The translations under genes and the position numbers were made by a program. The notes under the pieces were generated by a model. That model worked only from the letters and a program-made list of their open reading frames with translations. It was not told the DNA's origin and made no database searches. From the NCBI GenBank assembly GCA_002494015.1, contig DLAR01000059.1, forward strand, positions 1 through 9,956: DNA of 9,956 bases, written 5' to 3'. Of the stretch, positions 1 through 5,945 are shown piece by piece (the stretch's first letter is position 1; each line of letters opens with the position of its first letter). The DNA is from Porphyromonadaceae bacterium UBA7042. Lineage in GTDB: Bacteria > Bacteroidota > Bacteroidia > Bacteroidales > Muribaculaceae.

Positions 1-383
1 AAAGGTAGTTCTGCAACAACCTCAAATGCAGAAAGTCGTTGTGGTTAACGTTGACACGCGGCCATGCCGCGTAATCGGCGGCATGGCCGCAATTTATCGT
101 CAGGGGATAGGATCTTGTGTTGGGAACAAGCGTTTTAGATGGTTCAAGGCTGCTCGGAACGCAGCGGGAGGCCGGTTTCACGCTATGCTCGAATATTTAG
201 GGTGTATAGTTGTTGTATGCTGTCCGCATTCCCGGTCGAAAAACCGGACACACGGAGAGAGACAGGCGGAAACCGGGCCTTTTAGCCGCATTTTCACGCA
301 GGCGGCCAACCGGTGACCGCTACGCGTCGGGAGAAAGGAGAATAAAAGAGCGGGGGCTTGAAAATCAACGCACACCGTCTCTG
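1..383. other. Left-end region with no convincing complete gene
   Basis: Several short open frames run through here, but none has protein-like composition, recognisable motifs or a plausible start, so no gene is called. In the first plus-strand frame the sequence is open from base 1 to a TAA at 46-48. This could be the last 15 codons of a gene lying to the left, which would put the 58-90 hairpin just behind its stop, but 15 codons cannot be identified. Besides the 58-90 inverted repeat there is a small possible hairpin at 221-250 (TGTCCG pairing with CGGACA, with CCGGT/ACCGG as an alternative pairing). No tRNA or rRNA is seen. Confidence 0.5.
58..90. repeat. Perfect 13-bp inverted repeat (strong GC-rich hairpin)
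   Basis: GCGGCCATGCCGC at 58-70 is the exact reverse complement of 78-90, with a 7-base loop (71-77). As RNA it would be a very stable stem. It lies 10 bases after the TAA at 46-48 that may end an upstream gene, so it may act as a terminator or 3'-end stabiliser. However, neither flank carries a real T-run (AATTTATC on the plus strand, GTGTCAAC on the minus strand), so it is not a canonical intrinsic terminator. A palindromic protein-binding site is the alternative. Confidence 0.6.
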
Positions 384-599
384 CTATCTGCTTTTAAGGC
401 GAGCTGTGTAAGGCTCGAAGAAATTGCGGTCAAGCGCCACGCTTATGCGTAACAGCAAGTCGGCATCGATGCTGCGGCGGTTGAATATCTTGTAGACATT
501 GGTGCGGTTGCATCCAAGTTCATTTGAAAGCCACACCACCGACTTCTGCTGAGCTTTTAACTCGTCCTTTATTACTTTTCCGATAAAAATAGTTGTCAT
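384..599 (-). CDS. Small XRE-like helix-turn-helix DNA-binding protein
   Basis: The 71-residue product is almost entirely one helix-turn-helix domain. An N-terminal helix (IGKVIKDELKAQQKS, about residues 6-20) is followed by the core VVWLSNELGCNRTNVYKIF (about 21-39), where WLSNELGC and NRTNVYKIF fit the positioning and recognition helices. A further helix, SIDADLLLRISVALDRNFF, follows at about 43-61. This resembles the short XRE-type regulators common in Bacteroidetes, so a DNA-binding regulatory role is inferred from family likeness; its target is unknown. The ATG at 599 is the first residue of the domain-containing frame, and the stop is TAG at 384-386. No Shine-Dalgarno sequence is seen. 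It stands alone on the minus strand, divergent from pckA across a 650-base gap. There is no toxin-like partner or phage gene beside it, and no clear terminator after it. Confidence 0.75.
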   Translation of the reverse strand: MTTIFIGKVIKDELKAQQKSVVWLSNELGCNRTNVYKIFNRRSIDADLLLRISVALDRNFFEPYTARLKSR

Positions 600-1151
600 A
601 GAAACAGTAAATACTTAAATGGTGATTGTTTTTGTTGTATACGAATAGGGCTGAACTCTTTCAACCCGATCCCAGTCTGAGGTACCGCCAAGCACCTATT
701 CCACGAAACAAGTATGAAACAGTCCAGCCCGTATTTCGAGCATACAACTAATTCTTTTTTACTTGTTCCCCGCGGAGTTAGGAAGATTGGCGGTTTCCAG
801 ACAGAGGGAACATCTGCGCTGTCACTCAAATGTTTTCGCACATTTCATTTTAAGACAATTGTGCATTGGATACACCGCGCGACAGCTTTACGGTATTGAC
901 CACAAAATTAGTCACTTTTTTGAGCAAATGCAACCAAATCGGCCTTTTTAATGCGACCCTTATGGTTAATTATTCTTAAATCCGCCATTTCGTCACTTTG
1001 AGACAACATTTTTTCGTTATCCCCCGACCAACATTGAACCCGCCTTGAGTGTTATGCTTTAGGAGTGCGAATACAATGGTTTAACTTTAAATTTTAAAAA
1101 TAATTAATACGGAAATTTTTCTTTAATTTTAAAGCAAAAAACCTCAAAAAA
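600..1151. other. Divergent intergenic region, AT-rich, no gene seen
   Basis: The gap between the minus-strand HTH gene and pckA has no open frame with protein-like composition. A minus-strand match to the Bacteroidetes -7 consensus (TAATTTTG, plus-strand 903-910) could drive the HTH gene, but it would leave a leader of about 300 bases and its best upstream TTTG is spaced 24 bases away, so it is weak. From about 1080 to 1155 the DNA becomes very A/T-rich, as expected just upstream of the pckA promoter. An imperfect inverted repeat (634-653 against 725-748) is visible. No RNA gene is recognised. Confidence 0.5.
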
Positions 1152-1155
1152 TCAT

Positions 1156-1163
1156 TATCTTTG
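1156..1163 (+). promoter_or_regulatory. Predicted pckA promoter, -7 element
   Basis: TATCTTTG matches the Bacteroidetes primary-sigma -7 consensus TAnnTTTG exactly and is followed by C. There is no good TTTG -33 element at the usual spacing of about 19-23 bases; only A/T-rich sequence (around 1127-1134) is present. The predicted start of transcription is about 1167-1171, giving a leader of roughly 80 bases before the pckA ATG. Confidence 0.7.
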
Positions 1164-1171
1164 CACCAAAA

Positions 1172-1200
1172 TTGGAGCCGCTGAAACGCAACGGCTCCAA
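1172..1200 (+). promoter_or_regulatory. 5'-terminal hairpin in the pckA leader
   Basis: TTGGAGCCG (1172-1180) pairs perfectly with CGGCTCCAA (1192-1200) across an 11-base loop. It starts within a few bases of the predicted transcription start, so the pckA mRNA would begin with this stem. There is no T-run after it (AAGAAACGG), so it is not a terminator. Known 5'-end stems protect mRNAs from decay, and this or a protein-binding role is inferred. The 51 bases between the hairpin and the ATG lack a Shine-Dalgarno sequence, which is normal for this phylum. Confidence 0.6.
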
Positions 1201-1251
1201 AAGAAACGGACAAAACGACTTAAACACTTTTATATCAAACTCTTAACTACA

Positions 1252-2856
1252 ATGAGTACAATTGATTTATCCCAGTATGGCATTGCCAATGCCAAGGTAA
1301 TCCACAACCCCAGCTACGAACAGCTTTTCAAGGACGAGACCGAACCCGGACTGCAGGGTTATGAAAAAGGCCAGCTCACCGAACTCGGCGCTGTCAACGT
1401 AATGACCGGCATCTACACCGGACGTTCACCCAAAGACAAATTCTTTGTAAAAGACGCTACCAGCGAAAACTCTATCTGGTGGACTTCTGACGAATACAAA
1501 AACGACAATAAGGCCATCACCCCCGAGGCTTGGGTGGCCCTCAAGGAAATCGCCGACGAAGAACTTTCCAACAAGACCCTCTATGTCGTAGACGCTTTCT
1601 GCGGAACCAACCCCGACACCCGTCTCGCCGTACGTTTCGTGATGGAAGTTGCATGGCAGGCCCACTTCGTGACCAACATGTTCATCCGTCCCACCGAGGA
1701 AGAACTCGCCAACTTCAAGCCCGACTTCGTTGTCCTCAACGCTTCCAAGGCTAAAGTTACCAACTGGAAAGAACTCGGCATCAACTCCGAGACTTGCGTT
1801 GCCTTCAACCTCACCGAGCGCATGCAGCTCATCATCAACACTTGGTATGGCGGCGAAATGAAGAAGGGTATGTTCTCTATCATGAACTACTACAACCCCC
1901 TCCGCGGCATCGCTTCCATGCACTGCTCGGCCAACACCGACAAGGATGGCGAAAACACCGCTATCTTCTTCGGCCTTTCAGGCACAGGCAAGACCACCCT
2001 TTCGACCGACCCCAAGCGTCTCCTCATCGGTGACGACGAACACGGTTGGGACGACAACGGCGTCTTCAACTACGAGGGCGGATGCTATGCCAAGGTTATC
2101 AACCTCGACAAGGAGAGCGAACCCGACATCTTCAACGCAATCACCCGCGACGCACTTCTCGAAAACGTCACCGTTGACGCCAACGGCAAAATCGACTTCA
2201 CCGACAAGAGCGTGACCGAGAACACCCGCGTTTCTTACCCCATCAACCACATCAAGAGCATCGTAGTTCCCAGCCGTGGTCCTGCCGCAAAGAACGTCAT
2301 CTTCCTGTCGGCTGACGCATTCGGCGTTCTGCCCCCCGTGTCAATCCTGACCCCCGAGCAGACCAAGTACTACTTCCTCTCAGGTTTCACCAGCAAGCTC
2401 GCCGGTACCGAGCGCGGCATCACCGAGCCCACTCCCACTTTCTCGGCCTGCTTCGGCGCGGCATTCCTTTCGCTCCACCCCACCAAATACGCTGAAGAAC
2501 TCGTTAAGCGCATGGAACAGAGCGGTGCCAAGGCTTATCTCGTGAACACCGGCTGGAACGGTACAGGCAAGCGCATCTCGATCCGCGACACCCGCGGCAT
2601 CATCGACGCTATCCTCGACGGCTCGATCCTTTCGGCTCCCACCAAGCAGCTCCCCATCTTCAACTTCACCATCCCCACCGAACTTCCCGGTGTTGACCCC
2701 AAAATCCTCGACCCCCGCGACACCTACGCCAACCCCGAGGAATGGACTGTCAAGGCCGACAAGCTCGCCGAGATGTTCATCGCCAACTTCAAGAAGTTTG
2801 AAAACCACGCTGCCGGTCTCGAACTCGTAGCCGCAGGCCCCCACATCGAAAAATAA
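1252..2856 (+). CDS. pckA: Phosphoenolpyruvate carboxykinase (ATP)
   Basis: This cytosolic enzyme interconverts oxaloacetate + ATP and phosphoenolpyruvate + CO2 + ADP. In fermentative Bacteroidales it is thought to run largely toward oxaloacetate, feeding the fumarate/succinate branch, as well as serving gluconeogenesis. The 534 residues match the usual length of about 530-540. All family signatures are visible: substrate-binding TGRSPKDK with R58; MKKGMFSIMNY with K205; the metal-binding HCSAN with H224; the P-loop GLSGTGKTT at 241-249 with K247; the kinase-2 motif IGDDEHGW with D261 and D262; the nucleotide/substrate arginine in ENTRVSYP (R326); RGITEPTPTFSACFG; and the adenine-side NTGWNGTGKRISIRDTRG. 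The ATG at 1252 gives an N-terminus of normal family length (MSTIDLSQYGI). The gene has its own promoter, leader hairpin and terminator and seems monocistronic. Nothing is broken or missing. Confidence 0.98.
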   Translation: MSTIDLSQYGIANAKVIHNPSYEQLFKDETEPGLQGYEKGQLTELGAVNVMTGIYTGRSPKDKFFVKDATSENSIWWTSDEYKNDNKAITPEAWVALKEIADEELSNKTLYVVDAFCGTNPDTRLAVRFVMEVAWQAHFVTNMFIRPTEEELANFKPDFVVLNASKAKVTNWKELGINSETCVAFNLTERMQLIINTWYGGEMKKGMFSIMNYYNPLRGIASMHCSANTDKDGENTAIFFGLSGTGKTTLSTDPKRLLIGDDEHGWDDNGVFNYEGGCYAKVINLDKESEPDIFNAITRDALLENVTVDANGKIDFTDKSVTENTRVSYPINHIKSIVVPSRGPAAKNVIFLSADAFGVLPPVSILTPEQTKYYFLSGFTSKLAGTERGITEPTPTFSACFGAAFLSLHPTKYAEELVKRMEQSGAKAYLVNTGWNGTGKRISIRDTRGIIDAILDGSILSAPTKQLPIFNFTIPTELPGVDPKILDPRDTYANPEEWTVKADKLAEMFIANFKKFENHAAGLELVAAGPHIEK

Positions 2857-2891
2857 TCCCGGCCATCTGACCGAATTATAACCGATTCCCC

Positions 2892-2928
2892 AACCCCTGA
2901 CCCGTCACGCGACGAGTCAGGGGTTTTT
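2892..2928 (+). terminator. Intrinsic terminator of pckA
   Basis: AACCCCTGAC (2892-2901) pairs with GTCAGGGGTT (2916-2925). After one mismatch the stem continues as CGTC/GACG (2903-2906 with 2911-2914), capped by a four-base ACGC loop. A TTTTT run at 2924-2928 follows. It lies 36 bases after the pckA stop, so it should end the pckA transcript. Confidence 0.9.
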
Positions 2929-3009
2929 ATGTACCTTTTACCACCCGACATGGAAAATCGACCTAATTACAGCTGATTTTAACCCATATAAGCACATTTT
3001 TCGCCGCTT

Positions 3010-3044
3010 TTTGTAGCTTATTTGATTTTTTTGTCTTAAATTTG
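3010..3044 (+). promoter_or_regulatory. Predicted promoter of the receptor/lipoprotein operon
   Basis: TAAATTTG at 3037-3044 is an exact match to the Bacteroidetes -7 consensus TAnnTTTG. A TTTG at 3010-3013 is a candidate -33 element with a 23-base spacer, at the long end of the usual range; another TTTG at 3021-3024 is too close. The predicted start is about 3048-3051. No other TAnnTTTG match lies between here and the receptor ATG at 3168, so this is the best promoter for the operon. Confidence 0.6.
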
Positions 3045-3046
3045 GC

Positions 3047-3123
3047 AGCGGTAACTAAAATGAAAACACGATCGCCCTTCTCCCGAGGGATGCGACCGTG
3101 TTTTTATCGCCTGTTACCAAGCT
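3047..3123 (+). promoter_or_regulatory. Structured leader: closing stem around a terminator hairpin
   Basis: GGTAAC at 3050-3055 is complementary to GTTACC at 3113-3118, and after a two-base AA bulge AGC (3047-3049) pairs with GCT (3121-3123). This nine-pair outer stem encloses the terminator-like hairpin at 3063-3105. Its 5' strand starts at the predicted transcription start, and its 3' strand lies beyond the T-run, so it can form only in transcripts that read past the hairpin. A weaker alternative pairing, CGGT (3049-3052) with ACCG (3095-3098) in the terminator 3' arm, could compete. A regulatory role is inferred. Confidence 0.45.
3063..3105 (+). terminator. Terminator-like hairpin between the promoter and the receptor gene
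   Basis: AAAACACG (3063-3070) pairs with CGTGTTTT (3097-3104). After an A-C mismatch TCGC (3072-3075) pairs with GCGA (3092-3095). A small inner stem TCC/GGA (3081-3083 with 3088-3090) may form in the loop. A run of five Ts (3101-3105) follows, giving an intrinsic-terminator shape. The A-run on the left makes it potentially bidirectional. Since it sits downstream of the only visible promoter and upstream of the receptor, it could be an attenuator, or the end of a short RNA of about 55 bases. A backup terminator for pckA read-through is the simpler alternative. Confidence 0.65.
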
Positions 3124-3167
3124 TACTTACCCGAAAATCTTAAGTATTAATTCATTTTATATTGTTT

Positions 3168-5918
3168 ATGAGACTAAAACTGTTTCTGCTATTGCTGCTG
3201 ACGGCCGTCCTTCCGTCGTTGGCTCAAAAGACAGGCGTAGCCGGTACTGTGGTCGACTCCAACACGGGAGCGCCCGTGGGCGGCGCCACGGTAATGCTCA
3301 GCGGTCAGAGTATTTTCGTTACAACCGACCCCTCGGGTGATTTCCGCATCAGCAACGCGGCCCCCGGCGGTGACGAGATTCTGATTGCCGCCTATGGCTA
3401 CAACGACTCGTCGATTCCCGTAGACATCGTCTCGGGACAGATCTCTGACATGGGGACAATCCGGCTCATCTCTACCGACCTCAACAACGTCTTCTATGAA
3501 GACCAGCAAGACATGTACTTTGACCAGAACATCCTTGAAGACGAGGAAGGCAACGCCCAAAGCATCGCCGCACTGACCGGCGCTTCGGACGACGTTTACT
3601 ACAACGCCGCGAGCTATGACTTCTCGGCAATGCGGTTCCGAATGCGCGGCTACAACTCGGAATACCAGCAGACCTACATCAACGGCATCTCGTTCAACGA
3701 CCTTGCCCGCGGACGTTTCAACTACTCCACCCTCGGCGGCATGAACCGCGCTTTCCGCGACAAGACAACCGCGATAGGGCTCGGCGCGGCCGCTTTCGGT
3801 TTCGGCGACATCGGCGGCTCGACCAACATCAACACCCTCTCGTCGACCTATGCCCCCGGGTTCAACGGCTCGGTTGCCTACACCAACTCCAACTATATGC
3901 TCCGCGCTATGGCGATGTACTCCACCGGCCTGAGCAAGAGCGGATGGGCATTTACCGTATCGGCTATCGGACGATATGCCAAGGAAGGCGTCATCGACGG
4001 AACTTTCTACAACTCGGGCGGCCTGTTCATGTCGCTTGAAAAGGTATTCAACGACAAGCACTCACTCAACCTGACCCTGTGGGGAGCACCGACCCAGCGT
4101 GCCACCAACTCACCCACTTATCAGGAAGCCTACGACCTTGCCGACAACAACCTCTACAACCCCAACTGGGGATGGCAGGACGGCAAAAAACGCTCGGCCA
4201 AAATCGTGGAGACTTTCGACCCCACCGCCGTGCTTAACTGGCTGTGGAAACCCAAGAAAGGGACAACCCTCAACACCGGCGCTGCCGTGCGCTGGGTCAA
4301 CTACTCGACATCGGCCCTCAACTGGTACAATGCCGCCGACCCGCGTCCCGACTACTACCGCTACCTCCCTTCTTATTACAAGGATGACCCCGAGGCCTAC
4401 GAGCTTTACACCGAACTGTGGCACACCGAGTCGTTCCGCCAGATTGACTGGGACAACCTCTACCGCACCAACGAAATCAACCGTCTCGAAGGGCGCGGAG
4501 GCAACCCCGACAACACAAGCTCGTCCTACATCCTCGAAAACCGTCACAGCAACCAGTTCAACTTCATCTTCAACTCGTTGCTCAACCACCGCCTGACCGA
4601 CTTCATGACCCTTCAGGCAGGCGTGTCGTTCAATTACACCCGCGCCCACTACTACAAGACCATCCGAGACCTCCTCGGCGGCGACTACTGGCTTGACATC
4701 GACCAGTTCTCGGAGCGCGACTTCCCTGACAATCCCCAGATGCTCCAGAACGACCTCAACAACCCCAGCCGCCACGTCGGCAAGGGCGACACATTCGGCT
4801 ATGACTACTACATCAACGCCATTCAGGCTACCGCTTGGCTGCAGAATGTCATCAACCTCCCGCAGTGGGACATCAACTACGGCCTCAAGATGAGCTACAC
4901 CCAGTTCTTCCGCGACGGCAAGATGCGCAACGGACGCGCTCCCGACAACTCCTACGGCAAGGGTGCGACACACCGCTTTGACAACGCCGCCATCAAGCTC
5001 GGCGCCACCTACAAGCTCGACGGACGCAACTTCTTCATGGCCCACGCGTCCTACGAGACACGCGCCCCTCTCTTTGAATACGCCTACATCTCGCCCCGCA
5101 TCAAGGACACCGCCATCGACGGCCTTGAAAACGAGCGCATCCTCTCGGGCGACCTCTCCTATGTCTGGAACTACCGCCGTTTCCGCGGAAGCGTGACCGG
5201 TTTCTGGACCGACATGTTTGACCAGACCGAGCGCACATCGTTCTACGACGACCAGTACTCTACATTCATGAACTATGTCCTCAAGGGTGTCCACAAGCGT
5301 TACAAAGGCATCGAAATCGGCATGGCCTACAAGGTTACCCCCTCGGTGACTGTCAGCGCGGCAGGTACATTCGCCCGTTACCAGTACAAAAACCGCCCCA
5401 CCGGCGTGCGTTCCTACGAAAACGGCATGATGCCCGATACCGCACAAGTAGTCTATCTGAAAAACTTCTATGTCGGCGGCACTCCCCAGACAGCCGTCAA
5501 CATCGGCATCGACTGGGCCGCTCCCAAGTCGTGGTTCTTCAACATCAACGCGACTTGGATGGATGACGCATACGTCAACCTGTCGCCCATCCGTCACGAG
5601 GCGCTCCCCAACCTGTGGCAGAAATACCCCGATCAGGCAACCCTCGAAGCCAAGATGGCGGAACTCGCTAGTCAGGACAAGCTCAACGACGCATTCCTGC
5701 TCAACGCCTCAATCGGCAAGGTGGTCTACATCAACCGCAAGGTCTCGATGAACTTCAACCTCAACGTCGACAACATCCTCAACAACCGCAAGGTGATGAC
5801 CTACGGCTACCAGCAGGGCCGCTTCGACTACACCAACTATGACTCCAACAAGTACCCCAACAAGTACTCCTATGCACAGGGCATCAAGGTTTACTTCAAC
5901 GTTGGTATCCGTTTCTGA
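3168..5918 (+). CDS. TonB-dependent outer-membrane receptor with N-terminal carboxypeptidase-regulatory-like domain
   Basis: The 916-residue product begins with a signal peptide (MRLKLFLLLLLTAVLPSLAQ, cleavage expected after SLA). Next is a carboxypeptidase-regulatory-like beta-sandwich at about residues 22-98 (GVAGTVVDSNTGAPVGGATV, then TDPSGDFRISNAAPGG and AAYGYND). A plug domain follows at about 105-225 (FRMRGYNSEYQQTYINGISF, then GGMNRAFRDK and GFGDIGGSTNINT). The rest is a long aromatic-rich beta-barrel ending NVGIRF, with the terminal phenylalanine typical of outer-membrane barrels. The family imports ligands across the outer membrane using TonB-ExbBD energy. It is of SusC-like build but no SusD gene follows; two DUF5689 lipoproteins do. 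I chose the ATG at 3168 because it places the Arg/Lys directly before the hydrophobic signal core; a TTG at 3162 would only add two residues. The gene ends in tandem stops (TGA TAA). The substrate cannot be read from sequence. Confidence 0.93.
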   Translation: MRLKLFLLLLLTAVLPSLAQKTGVAGTVVDSNTGAPVGGATVMLSGQSIFVTTDPSGDFRISNAAPGGDEILIAAYGYNDSSIPVDIVSGQISDMGTIRLISTDLNNVFYEDQQDMYFDQNILEDEEGNAQSIAALTGASDDVYYNAASYDFSAMRFRMRGYNSEYQQTYINGISFNDLARGRFNYSTLGGMNRAFRDKTTAIGLGAAAFGFGDIGGSTNINTLSSTYAPGFNGSVAYTNSNYMLRAMAMYSTGLSKSGWAFTVSAIGRYAKEGVIDGTFYNSGGLFMSLEKVFNDKHSLNLTLWGAPTQRATNSPTYQEAYDLADNNLYNPNWGWQDGKKRSAKIVETFDPTAVLNWLWKPKKGTTLNTGAAVRWVNYSTSALNWYNAADPRPDYYRYLPSYYKDDPEAYELYTELWHTESFRQIDWDNLYRTNEINRLEGRGGNPDNTSSSYILENRHSNQFNFIFNSLLNHRLTDFMTLQAGVSFNYTRAHYYKTIRDLLGGDYWLDIDQFSERDFPDNPQMLQNDLNNPSRHVGKGDTFGYDYYINAIQATAWLQNVINLPQWDINYGLKMSYTQFFRDGKMRNGRAPDNSYGKGATHRFDNAAIKLGATYKLDGRNFFMAHASYETRAPLFEYAYISPRIKDTAIDGLENERILSGDLSYVWNYRRFRGSVTGFWTDMFDQTERTSFYDDQYSTFMNYVLKGVHKRYKGIEIGMAYKVTPSVTVSAAGTFARYQYKNRPTGVRSYENGMMPDTAQVVYLKNFYVGGTPQTAVNIGIDWAAPKSWFFNINATWMDDAYVNLSPIRHEALPNLWQKYPDQATLEAKMAELASQDKLNDAFLLNASIGKVVYINRKVSMNFNLNVDNILNNRKVMTYGYQQGRFDYTNYDSNKYPNKYSYAQGIKVYFNVGIRF

Positions 5919-5945
5919 TAATTTTTCATCAAAGAACTCACAGCA

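Noticed and set aside
26..316. A 96-codon plus-strand frame at the left end
   Set aside because: It runs through the 13-bp inverted repeat and is rich in Arg/Cys/Gly with no domain or hydrophobic pattern; no support as a gene.
184..745. TATGCTCGAA occurring at 184-193 and on the opposite strand near 736-745
   Set aside because: A ten-base match between two gaps of several hundred bases is about what chance allows, and the flanks do not align.
596..951. Short frames on both strands between the HTH gene and pckA
   Set aside because: Overlapping, mutually exclusive frames of 61-81 codons with no motif or conserved start; typical of non-coding DNA.
3162..3167. A TTG start two codons upstream of the receptor ATG
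   Set aside because: The ATG at 3168 gives a normal signal peptide with a positive N-terminus; the TTG adds only two residues and has no supporting signal.
3189..4061. A 290-codon minus-strand frame under the start of the receptor gene
   Set aside because: Antisense shadow of the signal peptide, regulatory-like domain and plug coding region; low-complexity Val/Gly/Glu composition.
4110..5597. A 495-codon open frame on the minus strand inside the receptor gene
   Set aside because: It is antisense to a clear TonB receptor. High GC at third codon positions removes stop codons on the opposite strand, and the translation is Val/Gly/Asp-rich with no domain pattern.
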